Below, in pieces: positions 1 to 12,700 of a DNA stretch of 64,000 bases. The translations under genes and the position numbers were made by a program. Numbering within the stretch: the stretch's first letter is position 1; every line of letters starts with the position of its first letter. The notes below the pieces were generated by a model. That model was not told the origin of the DNA. It was given only the letters and a program-made list of their open reading frames with translations, and searched no databases. Source of the stretch: Bidens hawaiensis (Eukaryota; Streptophyta; Magnoliopsida; Asterales; Asteraceae); assembly GCA_021521415.1 (NCBI GenBank), contig JAIQDT010002049.1, forward strand, positions 1-64,000. Reading direction: 5' to 3'.

Positions 1-1
1 C

Positions 2-1600
2 ATGCGGAAGAAGTGTATTGCATTTCTAGCCCATGTGGTTAAACCCGATGAAGGAAAGAAGCTTCGCGATATCCCTGTTGTGCGTGATTTTCCTGAAGTT
101 TTTCCTGATGATCTTCCTGGTATCCCTCCCGCTCGTGAAGTCGAGTTTCGTGTTGATCTTGTCCCTGGTGCTTCCCCCGTTGCTAAATCTCCTTATCGTC
201 TTGCACCCGCTGAGATGCAAGAATTGGCCAGCCAACTTCAAGAGTTGACTGCTAAAGGATTCATTCGCCCTAGCTCTTCGCCCTGGGGTGCTCCGGTGTT
301 GTTCGTTAAAAAGAAAGATGGATCGTTTCGCATGTGTATTGATTACCGCGAGTTGAACAAACTCACCATTAAAAACCGGTATCCCTTACCGCGTATTGAC
401 GACCTCTTTGATCAACTCCAAGGTGCCTCTTGTTTCTCGAAGATTGATCTCCGCTCTGGCTATCACCAGTTGCGCATCCGCGATGAAGATGTTCCGAAAA
501 CTGCTTTTCGAACTCGTTATGGCCATTTTGAATTCTTGGTCATGTCCTTCGGTCTAACCAACGCACCCGCCGTTTTCATGGATCTAATGAATCGGGTGTG
601 TAGGCCTTTCTTGGATAAATTCGTGATCGTGTTTATCGATGATGTTCTGGTGTATTCTAAGACCAAGGCCGAGCATGAGCAACATCTTCGGTTGGTGTTG
701 CAGAAGCTTCGAACCAAGCAGCTCTATGCTAAGCTTTCCAAGTGTGAATTCTGGTCTGATGAAGTACAGTTTCTTGGTCATGTTGTAAACAAGATGGGTA
801 TTCATGTCGACCCATCCAAGATTGAAGCAATCAAGAACTGGATTACGCCATCCTCTCCTTCTGAGATCCATTCCTTTCTAGGCTTAGCTGGTTATTACCG
901 GCGCTTTATTTCGAACTTCTCGAAGATCGCTTTGCCTTTAACAGCTCTGACGCACAAAGGTAAACCGTATATTTGGGGCTCGAAGCAAGAAGAAGCCTTT
1001 CTGACGCTCAAGCGTTTGTTGTGTGAAGCTCCTGTTCTTGCGTTACCTGAGGGTAATGAAGATTTTGTCGTGTACTGCGATGCCTCCAACCAAGGTCTCG
1101 GTTGTGTTCTTATGCAATGAGGCAAGGTTATCGCTTACGCATCGAGGCAACTTAAGGTTCATGAAAAGAATTATACAACTCACGACCTCGAACTTGGTGC
1201 AGTTGTTTTTGCCTTGAAGATCTGGAGACACTACCTTTATGGTACTAAGTGTATCCTCTACACTGACCATAAAAGCCTTCAGCACATCTTTGATCAGAAG
1301 GAACTTAACATGAGGCAACGCCGATGGAACGAACTCATCAGCGATTACGATTGTGAGATCCGGTATCATCCTGGTAAGGCTAATGTGGTAGCCGATGCGC
1401 TCAGCCGAAAACCCTGCCAACTTAACTGTATCTTGCCGCGCACGCATCTTCACTTTGCGCCGATTCAAAGCAACCTTGAATCGCGTATTCGTGACGCGCA
1501 GCGCGCATCCATCAGTAATGGTAACCTTCGCGCCGAGTTAGCGTGTGGCGCGGAAGCACTCTTTGTCCCTAATCTGAGTGGAATTCTCTGCTATCTCAGT
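2..1600 (+). pseudogene. Ty3/Gypsy (Tekay-like) pol: reverse transcriptase and RNase H, nonsense-broken
   Basis: The reading frame enters from before the window. It shows the reverse transcriptase core: YRELNK near 345-365, [13 protein letters not shown] near 437-475 and the catalytic box FIDD near 635-646. The connection region ([11 protein letters not shown], near 880-910) and RNase H (YCDAS near 1074-1088, TDHKS near 1263-1277) follow. The frame is interrupted by a single in-frame TGA at 1118-1120, inside RNase H, and is open again on the other side. One substitution in a CGA codon would explain it, typical of decay of methylated DNA. This is the usual RT-RNaseH-integrase order of plant chromoviruses. 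It is one polyprotein with the next entry, so no separate start exists; the gag and protease part lies outside the window. The element cannot make a full polyprotein. Confidence 0.95.
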
Positions 1601-2920
1601 CGCATCTGGATCCCTTGTGATGAGAATCTTCGCGCTGATATCCTGAGTGAAGCGCACAAATCTCGGTATTCTATTCATCCTGGCGCTGATAAGATGTACA
1701 AGGATTTGCGCATAACTTATTGGTGGCCCGGTATGAAAAAGGATATTGCTGTGTTCGTAGCTAAGTGCCTGACTTGTTCTAAAGTTAAAGCTGAACACCA
1801 ACGCCCATCTGGTTTGCTCGAACAACCAGAAATTCCTACGTGGAAATGGGAATGTGTAGCGATGGACTTTATTACCAAGTTACCTTTGACAGCAAGCAAG
1901 CATGATAGCATTTGGGTAATAGTGGATCGTTTGACTAAGTCTGCTCACTTTCTGCCCATTCGTGAAAACTACCGTGTTGAGCAACTCGCGCAGCTTTATG
2001 TCAAGGAAATTGTCTGCCGCCATGGTACTCCTTTGAGCATCATATCCGATCGCGATGGCCGTTTTATATCTCGCTTTTGGAAATCTCTCCAATCTGCGCT
2101 AGGAACTCGCTTGGACATGAGTACGGCATATCATCCTCAGACTGACGGTCAGTCTGAGCGAACTATTCAAACTCTTGAGGACATGCTCCGATCTTGTGTT
2201 CTTGATTTTGGAGGTAATTGGGATTCGCACCTGCCTTTGATTGAGTTCTCTTATAATAACAGCTATCATTCCAGTATCGGTATGGCCCCATTTGAAGCAC
2301 TTTACGGTCGTAAGTGCCGCTCCCGATTTGTTGGAGCGAAGTGGGTGAAGCTCAAATCACAGGACCCGAACTTGTTCAAGAGACAACCGATAAAATCGCC
2401 AAGATCCGTGATCATCTGCTGACTGCCAGAAGCCGACAGAAGAGTTACGCAGATCGTAGGCGAAAGCCTCTCGAATTTCAAGTTGGTGATCTTGTTCTCC
2501 TCAAAGTGTCGCCCTGGAAAGGTGTTGTCCGCTTTGGGAAGAAGGGTAAGCTTGCTCCTCGTTATGTTGGTCCATTCAAGATTCTCGCGCGTGTGGGAAA
2601 AGTTGCCTACAGACTTGACCTGCCGCCCGGCGCTCAGTAATGTGCATCCAACGTTCCATGTATCCAATCTCAAGAAGTGTTTAGCTGACGAGAACCTTCA
2701 CATTTCACTCGATGAAGTTCAAGTTGATGAATCTATGCATTTCGTTGAGAAGCCTGTTGAGATTATGGATCGCGAGGTTAAGCAAACCAAGCGCAGTCGT
2801 ATCCCTATCGTGAAAGTTCGTTGGGAGTCCAAGCGCGGAGCCGAGTTTACATGGGAAAGGGAATATCAAATGAAGATCAAGTACCCGCACCTGTTCTCTG
2901 CGCAACCTACTTCGAGATAA
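1601..2920 (+). pseudogene. Ty3/Gypsy (Tekay-like) pol: integrase and chromodomain-like tail, two compensating frameshifts
   Basis: Continues the previous entry. The integrase zinc-binding region ([11 protein letters not shown]... CLTC) lies near 1650-1785, the catalytic acidic residues in MDF (near 1863), SDRDGRF (near 2045) and QTDGQSE (near 2139-2160), and the GPF segment near 2570. The C-terminal stretch VKVRWESKRG...FTWERE (2810-2865) is the degenerate chromodomain typical of Tekay/Del elements. The frame drops by one base in the C run at about 2321-2324 (the integrase goes on in another frame) and returns to the original frame at about 2628-2634, so the breaks compensate but garble about 105 codons. 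TAA at 2918-2920 ends the protein, just before the polypurine tract. Confidence 0.93.
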
Positions 2921-2954
2921 ATTTCGGGACGAAATTTCTTAAAGTAGGGGAGAC
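2921..2954 (+). other. Polypurine tract region of the Tekay-like element
   Basis: Between the pol stop and the LTR is the conserved plant Tekay leader GGGACGAAATTTC, then the purine run AAAGTAGGGGAGAC abutting the LTR start. The minus-strand element at 41888-41920 and 59826-59858 has the same arrangement, so the two elements belong to related families. Confidence 0.85.
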
Positions 2955-4860
2955 TGTGACATCTGCCCTGATCCGACCCGACCCAGGTACCCGTTTCTCT
3001 GACCCGATCTCTTTCTTTTATGATTTAATATTTATTTATACTTATATTTTACTTTTAATAATAAAAATATATATTTCCTTCCCGCCTTTTTCTCTCTCTT
3101 TCTTTCCGCCGTCCCCTCCCTCTTCCTTCTCTCATTCCGCCTTCTTTTCCCTCTTGTCGCCGTCCCGCCCTTAAGCCTTGTTTCCCTCAACTATTTGCTT
3201 GTCCTTTGGTTCTTCCCGCCTAAGGATGTCTGCAGCTCCACGCGCCAGACTCCTTACATGGAAGCCTGCGTGAAGACATCTTGTTCCTGCGATGCGTGAA
3301 GAGGACTCTTCTCGCAGCGCGCTAAGAATGCATGTTCTTCCCGCAATACGCTAAGAATGTATGTTCTTCCCGCGATGCGCTTAGAATTCTAGTTCACGCA
3401 GCACGCTAAGGATGCGATTCTTCCCGCAGTGCGCTAAGGGTTGTTGTGCCAGCCTTCGCGCTCGCGCACTCAGCCTTCCCGCGCTTAACCCTTGTATCTT
3501 CTGTTTAAATCTAGCCGTTTGCTTTTGTGTTGTCTTATCTTTTGAGCCGTTGACCTAACCCATCTAATGTCTGAATAGTTACTTTCGGCGCAGCATGCGC
3601 ACCAACCCCATTGGTTGACAGATAAAGTGACTGACATAATCTTTTGAGATCTGCTTTTGCCATGCTTGACCAGTACCTTTATCTGATCCGCCCATGCTTT
3701 TTACTGTTCCCTGTCAGCTTTATCTTGCCCCCTGCAGCTGCCATATCTTTTGATATCTTTACTTTTCAGAACTTTTTACCGTTGATATCTTTTCTTTTAC
3801 TTTTTGAGATCTTTTCCCCTTTTTCTAGGGTTTGTGTCTCCTAGGGTTTTCCTATATATAATAATAATATTTTCATAACACATCACACACAAACACTTAA
3901 TCTCTCCTGTTCTCTTGCTCCTTGCTCTCTCTGCCGTCTTCCTCTCTGCCTCCGTCTTCCTCCCTGTCCTGCCCTGCTTTTCCGGTAATATATATATATT
4001 ATATAATAATTTACTTATTAATTATGCTAACTTATTATCAAGACTTAAACAGATCGTTAAAACAATAATCTTAATTATAGGTTAACTTTGCTTGTTTAAG
4101 AGTTGATTCTTGCATATCTTTCACCGCATCGTTTATCAAGTGAGTTATCTCGTATCTAATCCCTTTTTATTTTAAATGCTTTGGGATGTTCATGTGTTCA
4201 TACAAAACTTGAGTCTTAAACTGTTTATGAACTTTAGTCGCGCAGTATCCCATGTGTTGAGGACGTAGACTTGGCTGTTTATTTGTATGTGTGGATCATT
4301 AACCGTATGGACGGTCTATTCCGCAGTTTTCATGGTACCATTAGATGAACACGGGAGAACATTCGTTTATGATTTTCTCTTTTGTTTACACATGCACAGT
4401 TAGTCTTGTTTGTGAGCTCAATTGTGAGCACTGGCAGTCTTGTCTCTTAGAGTTGGTCCCGATCAGATTACACCCTTGTTGAAAACCAGACATACACATG
4501 TTGCGCGCAGATTTATTGTTATCTATGTATAGTATTAAACTTGATTTCTCACCAACACGCAAGTGTTTGACGTTTATTTTAACACATGTTCAGGTTTGCA
4601 GTAGCTGTTTTGGAGCTTGTGGACACGTAGGACGTTTTTACTTTTGGACCTAGAATTAAAATGTATCAGGACAAGTTAATGATGTTTGAATGTTATAATT
4701 TATAATATATTGATTTATGTTTGATTTATGTTCTTTATTTTCCCCGCTGCGCGTGCGCGATAAAATGTGTATTAATAAATATTGACACCAATAGTGTCAC
4801 GAGTAATGAAACAATATGTGGCGCCCCGATGTATAATCCGCCTTTGGTCGGGGTGTTACA
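2955..4860 (+). mobile_element. 3' LTR of the Tekay-like Ty3/Gypsy element (1906 bp)
   Basis: Starts TGTGACATC directly after the polypurine tract and ends GGGTGTTACA, so the ends are TGT.AC...GT.ACA inverted repeats. The sequence just outside (AAAGT...) would be the target duplication, but the 5' flank is off the window. A TATA-like CTATATATA at 3850-3858 is the likely promoter core, followed by a CT-rich leader (3900-3980). The ORFs inside it are by-products of pyrimidine-rich sequence. Confidence 0.88.
3313..3440 (+). repeat. Minisatellite inside the LTR, about 29 bp unit, five degenerate copies
   Basis: The motif CGCAgcGCGCTAAGAATG...TTCTTCC recurs at about 3313, 3342, 3371, 3397 and 3425 with scattered changes. 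It lies upstream of the probable TATA box, so in the U3 region, where subrepeats often act as enhancer-like modules. The regulatory role is inference. Confidence 0.75.
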
Positions 4861-6435
4861 AAAGTGTCACATGGCAATTTTTATAATTAATTAATTTAAA
4901 TTCAAATTTCAATCTTCCTAATTACTTTTCACCAAAATTCTTGATTTGTCCACATGGAATTTTCTCATTAATTCTTTTCATTATTTATTTATTAACACAA
5001 AAATCGCAGTTATTTGAACAAAACTTTCGTTTTCAATCTCAATAGTTACACTCAAAACCTGAACAAACCCTAAAATTATCTCTCCGCGGACGTCGTTTAT
5101 CAATTTGAAAAGAAAAAGGTATTACAATCATATTCATATGCATTACGTGCAACAATCGTCCATCATCATCTTATGCTTTAAAGTTGTTATTGGAAACAAT
5201 TTTGCATCAGTAAGTACCTTTTAATTATGAGAACCCTAAATTTTTTTCGAAGCATTTACAGTAATTCATTATTTTCCTTTTAAACAACCCCTAAAATTCC
5301 AGATCTCGGCCTTGTTACTAGATTGTATGTTCGTATGCCGCTAATTGATTTAGTGTTATGTTAACCTAAAAGCATAGGATTTCTAATTTTTCTATTTCAA
5401 ATATCAAAATTCTCGCTACTTATTTTAGACGTGGCCACGTGGGATGCATCTTAAGGCTTAATGTGTATTTTATATGCAGCTGCACAAGGTGTTTGATATT
5501 TTCATTCTTTTGGTTTGATATATATCATCTCTTGCTATGAAGTATGATGCTATCTATGGTTAAAAATAATGGATTTTGGGACCATCTTAGATGATAATAT
5601 GTTGAAGTATTAAACCATGTAAGGAGTCAATTCTACAACCCTTCAAGTAACAGTTACTTATTATGAACCAGCTTATATATTTTAAATGATATGTGAAATG
5701 CTTATGAAGACATTATGTTTTTACTAAAAACCAACTTTTTATAGTAGCAAGTTCACGATCTCATTTGAACATGGTAGCAACTTTAAATGTAATATTTAAA
5801 ATAATTTTTACCAATTACTTTAATGTATTATTTATTGATTTGCATCGATTAATACAAATCTTTCTTCAAATTAATCGGTTAATAGTAGTGTGTTCATACA
5901 GAACCAACCAAATGTTTATTTGTTCGTGGTCTTTATTAGCTTACTTATTATATTTTGTTATAGTAAAAAATAATGGATGACAAGTTTGACACGATGGAGT
6001 AAAATGAAATAATCAAGGTACACACTTATAGGCTTTGCATATGCATATAATTATTTTCTTAGTAGTTAAGTATTATATATTTGTTTAAATGTTGTTTTTC
6101 ATCTGTAGTTGGAATTCAAAAGCTATGCGTGAAACTTAACAGTAGAGGCGTGTGCAAGGTGATTTTTTTCCTCTACATTTTAGTGTTAAAAAATATAAAT
6201 TTTGTTACTTTTAAATCTTTTTTGTCTAGGTGATCTAATTTAACCCAGTTTGATAACACATAAAAATTAGATTTTTGCTAACAATATGACCATATTTATT
6301 ATTCATTAGAGTACGTATAGCTTGAGATTAATCAATTTTAACGTCTTATTTTGTTATGTAGATATTTTGTTTATAATTTTATAGTTTATTGACTAATTTT
6401 TTTTAAAAAATAAATTGTTAACTTAAAAAGTATAA
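4861..6435. other. AT-rich intergenic sequence, no gene recognised
   Basis: No coding pattern or repeat with clear ends. The ORFs here are short and of low complexity. A weak exon-like, CT-rich stretch at 5025-5118 ends in a GT (AAAAAG/GTATTAC), but nothing coding follows. Confidence 0.6.
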
Positions 6436-6440
6436 ATATG

Positions 6441-6850
6441 TGTAAGGCCAAAATGTGACTTGCGATATCAAAGTACGAAACCGGTTATATATTTAAGGTC
6501 AAGATAATATTTAATGTCGGCGAGCAAAACCGGACACGAGACAAGAACTTCGACACGCGTTTAAGTTTAACGGGAAAAGATCTTCTAGAATGTTAGTTGT
6601 TTGGTTACAAATAGAACATTTGTTTACTTTTATGTGTGTGTTTTTGTTGGTGTAAACAACCACCCAAGGGGAGCTCACCTTGGGTGGGATCGGTTCGATC
6701 GTTTATTATCTAATCTTTTGACCGGTTACGAGATCGGTCCTTTATTTTATCGTTATATTATTTATGTTCGGCCGTTTGTTTCACCGCACCCGTCTCGAGA
6801 ACCTATCAAGAACAAAGCCGTTCGTTGTTGGATCCGTTTCGGGACCTACA
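6441..6850 (+). repeat. 5' LTR of the non-autonomous retrotransposon
   Basis: Begins TGTAAGGCC; a 4-base indel near the tip separates it from the 3' LTR (TGATTTTAAGGCC). The likely TATA box reads TTACAAATA here (6604-6612) but TTATAAATA in the 3' LTR, so the promoter core of the copy that drives transcription appears damaged. Confidence 0.9.
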
Positions 6851-6852
6851 AT

Positions 6853-6864
6853 TGGTATCAGAGC
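6853..6864 (+). other. Primer-binding site (tRNA-iMet type)
   Basis: TGGTATCAGAGC, two bases after the LTR end, matches the complement of the plant initiator tRNA-Met 3' end used by most Copia and many Gypsy elements. Confidence 0.9.
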
Positions 6865-8055
6865 GGGTCGAATCTTATGATTCAACTTTGTTCTTGATAT
6901 TCGGGTTCTATTTCCGCTATTACCCGAACCGAGACGTTAAATCCCGTTGAAGTTTTGAAAATAAAGTTTGAATATCTTGGAAATAAAGTAGGAAATAAGC
7001 ATGCTTGAAGTTCGTTTCGTGTTTATAGATATGGATTCTCTGTCTGTTTAAAGTTGGTGATGAAAGTTGTGTTGAATTCCGGCCATAGATTACCAAATCC
7101 AGTGGGGTTTGGGTGGTTTATGACGAGGTGATTTTGAAGGACGGATGCTCCGGCGACTGATATGGTGTTTTCGACGGTTATGTGGTGGTGGCGGTGAGAA
7201 TGGATGTGGACGAAGGCAGTGACATCTCCGGTGGGTTTTCCGGCAGAATGTCATCGGAGCTCTGGCGGTTTTCCGGCGCTGGTTGGTGAGGATGGAAGCT
7301 GGGATTATTGGCTGATGATGTTGGATATATGATAGAGTGGTGGCCGGAGGTTGAAGGAATAGAAGACAACGGCGCGAAGGTGGCCGGATCTCAATCTCCG
7401 GTGGCCGGAATAAGTTTTCGGGTGGCCGGTCACCGGAATGACGGTTTATGATAATGTGACGACTGCATGAAACTGATATGAAGGTCTTTGTTTTACTTGT
7501 GCCCTAATTTAAGTTATTAAATGAAATGGGCTTGGGTTATGATCACTTGGGCTCAATGTGTACTTTGGGCTGTTTAAACTGAATGGACCTGCATGCTATC
7601 TGTTTTGGGCTGTTGGGTTTTGTTTTAGTTTTGGGCCAATCTGCATATCATAACCATACAAGGCTGAATGTTTCTTTTACTGTTTTTGTGAAATAATTTT
7701 ATGTTCGGGGTTGACCAAACTGAAGAAAGTCAAATTTGTTCGGGTTTCGTCTTGTTTAACCGTGTTCAAAGCTTGTTATTTCTAAGGCGTTCGAGAAATT
7801 GAATCCGAAAGGTGAACTTCGAACAAAATAATAAGTTTTGTTCATTTGATCGATGAAGCCGGTAATTCGAGATTGATTTGTGGAAATTCGAGCTCATCTC
7901 ATGCCTATATACAAGCGAGAACTACTTCAACATTAAATATAGGTGGGGCATACATTGAGGGGGTGAATTGAAACGAAGAGGCTTCGAGTTATCGGGTGAC
8001 TTGTGAAGATGCGAGACACGGTTTGACAAAGTTTTGATATCACAAGTCAAGGGGG
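6865..8055 (+). other. Interior of the non-autonomous LTR element, non-coding
   Basis: Contains a GC-richer stretch (7130-7450) rich in CCGGTGGCCGG-like words that breaks the local AT bias. It could be a captured host fragment. The only open frame of note is a 63-codon one on the minus strand (7178-7369), low-complexity Ser/Pro/Thr, with no family resemblance I recognise. Confidence 0.6.
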
Positions 8056-8470
8056 TGATTTTAAGGCCAAAATGTGACTTGCGATATCAAAGTATGAAAC
8101 CGGTTATATATTTAAGGTCAAGATAATATTTAATGTCGGCGAGCAAAACCGGACACGAGACGAGAACTTCGACACACGTTTAAGTTTAACGGGAAAAGAT
8201 CTTCTAGAATGTTAGTTGTTTGGTTATAAATAGAACATTTGTTTACTTTTATGTGTGTGTTTTTGTTGGTGTAAACAACCACCCAAGGGGAGCTCACCTT
8301 GGGTGGGATCGGTTCGATCGTTTATTATCTAATCTTTTGTACCAGTTACGTGATCGTTCCTTTATTTTATCGTATATTATTTATGTTCGGTCGTTTGTTT
8401 CACCGCACCCGTCTCGAGCACCTATCAAGAACAAAGCCGTTTGTTGTCGGATCCGGTTTCGGGACCTACA
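8056..8470 (+). repeat. 3' LTR of the non-autonomous retrotransposon
   Basis: Direct repeat of 6441-6850 with an intact TATAAATA at 8225-8232. Followed by the ATATG duplication. Confidence 0.9.
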
Positions 8471-8475
8471 ATATG

Positions 8476-9440
8476 ATAATTCCAATTATTATTGACTTTG
8501 ATGTTTGACCTTTAACTTCAAGTTTTGATTTCGATTTCTATTTAAAATTTGATTTTACCATTAAATTAGAACGCATAATTTTAAGTATTTCTTGATTTCA
8601 ACTTACATAAAATATTTGCAGTTGACGAATATTTTAAGGATTTCTTGATGTAATATATGTCAGTTTCATCACCAACTTCTTCCATAAAAGTGCAACGTTG
8701 ACTTTTTTTTTTTCTGTGGTCAGTGAAACCAGTTATTTGGGTTTGATTATATTATATCTATACTCAAGTTTTGTACACAAATTCAGTTAAATTCACTAAC
8801 ATAGGCTCAACTCTATTCACATTGTGATGAAGCAAGTTCTTAAAGCCGGTGTATTAATAAGATGAAATAGGATCTTAAAGCCATTGGAACGAATATATTT
8901 AGCATCAAAGTTTGATGAATATTTAATACAACATAATGCTATAATTTCTTTATTTGTTTGTAATAATCTTATGACATGTGTATTTATTATGCACAGACAT
9001 CCACAAGTTATGTAGAACAGAAGTTCAACACCTAAATATTACGGCTTCAAATCCATGGTGACTAAATTATGGGTGTTAAACGGTTTTTATTCATGGGTCC
9101 AACCTGAAAAGATAGACTCAGGTAATAGATAAATGCTAGATTTGCTTTTACTGTATTTTAAAAAAACTATTTTTTAATTTTGTTAAAATTATGAAAAGTT
9201 CTTGTTTTGTCTATTTATCTTTTTTCCCAACCCGTATATCACATGGGTTCTAACCTAGTATTTGATAAATAAGTGCATTTTAATGTTTGCTAATGTGTTT
9301 CTTATTTGTTACTTCGACTAAGATTTCTTATATGGCTTATGTGAAGTTTCATTAGACAATGATTGACCTTATTAAATAATTATATTGAAGAACAAGCAAG
9401 ACTATGTTAAACTAATTCTAGATGAAAATACGAATAATAA
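8476..9440. other. AT-rich intergenic sequence
   Basis: No gene or bounded repeat seen. Holds a T run at 8703-8712 and short ORFs only. Confidence 0.6.
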
Positions 9441-9776
9441 TTTACTTAAGGTATATTGGTTTTTATTAATCCCAACTATCGTCTTTTGGTCATTATCGGT
9501 CTCGCCTAACGAATTGGCTGCTGACGGTCCCAACATTAAATGTATTTGTTCCTAACGGTTCACGACTAACAGAATCCTAACGTCGTTAATTGTAGGTCAT
9601 CAGAAAAACGTTTTTGACTGTAAAACTCACATTTTTTTCCTGAAAACTCAACGTTTTCGTCCCAAACATCTTGCTAACTTTGTATCAGACCTTTAGGAAC
9701 CCCTTTTCTAGTAAAAGTCCCAATTATTGAGGTCACCGGAACCCTAGAACCATCGTCAGAATCGGTTGGTGGTGCT

Positions 9777-12700
9777 TGTAACACCCCGGCTAAAACGAAA
9801 ACACCTGAGTGTGACATACAGATTGCTCAAACAAACGTGACACTATTGGGTAACCATAATATCATTAATTCATTTAAAGGCATCATGCAACACAAGTTTG
9901 AATGTAATAATACATATCTAAATCAAAACACAACCATAATAATAATTTGTTTATTTTGAATCGCAACTAATGTCTTCCAATAACTTCATCCCCTGATCAC
10001 CGTACCTGTAGCATATGCATAAAATACGGTCAAACATAAATATAGCTGGTGAGTTCCCACAGTATAAATACATAAAAGCATACAATTCCATGAAACTCGT
10101 GAAATGTGCAAGTAAGGGTTCTTTACACTCGATGCAATGGACCTGAGTGTAAAGAACAAACGAAGGTCCTTTCCAGTTGGGGCTACCAATGTACTCCGAT
10201 ATGAGGTACCTTTTCCACTCGATACAAATGGACCTGAGTGCAAAGGGGGGCGGGGGCGTATGATCATACTTATTGAGGCAGCCACTAGAAATCCACGTAT
10301 ATAACAAATAAGCAAGTAAGCACACAATTCCATGATATGAATTATAGCTTGTAAGAAAAATTGTAAATCTTGAAGTTTGATAGAATACATATACTACCCC
10401 CAAAGTAGTAAAAACGTTAAAAAGGGAGTGTGAGAAACTCACCTTATAAATTGAGGTGAAAAAGGTAATCCGAAAGCGTCGAAAAGATTGAAATGGCAAA
10501 AGAACCGAAAGCGCCACAAAAGCCGAAATGAGCGATCCGCACTAGCTAAAATAAATATAAATACGAAACTTAACAACAATCTAACGAGGTTATTTATCAT
10601 ATAAACTTATTTGATAGTTAGATAATATTTTACTATAATTTATTATCAATTTTATAGCTTTTAATTATTTTATTAATATTTATGTTTTAACGAACGCTTG
10701 ATTATTATCACGATTTAATTACTTTAATGGCAAAGACACGAAGCTTACACGTTCGAAAGACTTGTACTAATGTTTACAAGTCGAAATTATATTTAATGAT
10801 TTAACAAAATGATTTTAACTAATTAAAGAAAACGTTTATTATTTACGAATGATTTTTATTCACGGTTTATGAAAGCGAAAGTTTGGGTTTTAAGTGTAAA
10901 TGATGAAATATATTTTATATTTAATTTATAAAATTTTTATTTAGTTTAAAATGATTTTTTGATTTTATTATGATTTTTAAATGATTAAAATTAATTAATA
11001 AATAGGTTAGCTAAAATATATTAAAAATATAACGTCTGACGCTGGTTTCAAATCCGAGTCTCCACGTTACGAGTTACATGTTTTATCCAGTTGATCCAGA
11101 TAGTACATTCGTTAGGAACATAGGTTTAAATTCTTAAATATATTAACAGTTTAAAGGTATAATTAAAAGGTTGACCCGGGTTTCGAACCCGGGTCTTGCG
11201 TTTAACAAGACCAAGCTTCAACAAGTTGAACAAAGATGATATTCAGTTTAAACTTGAAAACGATTAATAATAACCAGAACATCATAATCATCTTCATTTG
11301 AAATCCTAGGGTTTCAATTAAAGAATCTTTTCCATGTTCGAAGCAATAGACATAGGGGTTTGATTTGTGATTGAAAACCATTATTAACCATAGTTTAATT
11401 ACCTGAAAGTATATTGATTTGGCCGAGAAGCAGTTCGCCAAAAAACAAAAACTTTGAACTTAAATTCTGATTAATTTAGAGAAATTGAGAGCGAGAGAGA
11501 GGTGTGAGCGAATTATGAAGGAGGTTCGGTCTCTATTTATACTAGCAATTGGACTGAATACACGTTATTTGCATTACTTTGATTAAGCCACAAATCCAAC
11601 GGTTTCCGTCAATGATTACGGGATTGTTAGGAAGTTAAAACCCAACTAATATGTTGATTAATGATTGTTAAGGTCGTTTAAACTTGATATGCTAAAGCTA
11701 CAGGTCAAATAACGATAAATAGGGGTGTTTAGGGGCGCCAGAAGTCCGACAGCCGGAGATCCATCAGGAAAACGGGGGTGGGGGTCGACAGCGGGGGTTG
11801 GTTTATGTTTTATTTATTAGGATTTTTAAATATTTCCCCTTACTAAAACAATAAATTACATATTTCCCCGACCTCAAACCAACAATTACATATTTCCCCT
11901 TTTCATATCAAAATTACCCATTTACCCCTATTTTTTAAAAATATGTTTCAAAATGTTCTTCCAACTAATAAACTAAATTACTTTAAAAGGATAAAAGAAA
12001 AAAAAACAGCCGATCATCATCCGACCATCTTCTTTAGCCCACCTCCTACCTCCTGCAAGCTTGATTCTCCGACGAGTTTCCGACCACTTCATGGCCACCG
12101 GAAATGACCACCACCCCTATTTCCCTCTATATTAATTGTTATAGACCAGCGATGACCACCTCGGCACCTCCTTCATGCCCTCTCCTCTAACTCCATCATC
12201 TCCTTCCACGTAAACGTCACCTGCGACGCCTATTCCCCTACCCCGAAGCTCTCATAAAACATGACTGTGGTGGTGGTCGCCGGAGATCGGATCGAACAAA
12301 ACCGGTAAAACGAGATGATGGTAGACTTTATGTGATGGTGGGATGTGTGTGATGGTTCGGCTAGTGTAAGAGGTTGGCAAATCGGAAAGTTACCTTAACG
12401 GAAGTTAGAACTGATGGTGGTCCCATCACATTTATGCAATTTCATCTCTTTTTGGTTTTTTTCTAAATAAGGGTACGATAGTAGTTAAATTTAATAGAAT
12501 GGATATATATGTAATGTGATGGGGTATATGTAATATATATGTTTTAAAAAGGGGAATATGTAATTGATTTTTTATATTGAAGAAATATGTAATAATAAAT
12601 TTTAGGAAGGGGAAATATGTAAATGCCACTTATTTATTATATTATATTTTAAATAGAATTTACACTTTATACCCTTGTACTTTCTAATTTTATTTAAATC

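Larger units (their letters stand above)
6441..8470 (+). mobile_element. Complete non-autonomous LTR retrotransposon (2030 bp), TSD ATATG
   Basis: Two direct LTRs, 6441-6850 and 8056-8470, start TG(TA)AAGGCC and end GGGACCTACA, and are flanked by identical 5-base duplications ATATG (6436-6440 and 8471-8475). A tRNA-iMet-type primer-binding site lies just inside the left LTR and a purine run (CAAGGGGG, 8048-8055) just before the right LTR. The 1205 bp interior has no gag, protease, RT or integrase, so the element depends on a partner. By size it lies between TRIM and LARD elements. The LTR pair differs at roughly 15-20 positions of about 410. Confidence 0.93.

Noticed and set aside
2314..2640. 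Separate small gene on the plus strand
   Set aside because: It is the integrase C-terminal part displaced by a one-base deletion; the flanking frames complete it.
9951..10517. 188-codon minus-strand ORF
   Set aside because: Lies wholly in the non-coding solo LTR. Its homologue at 24500-25000 does not keep the same frame, and no domain is seen.
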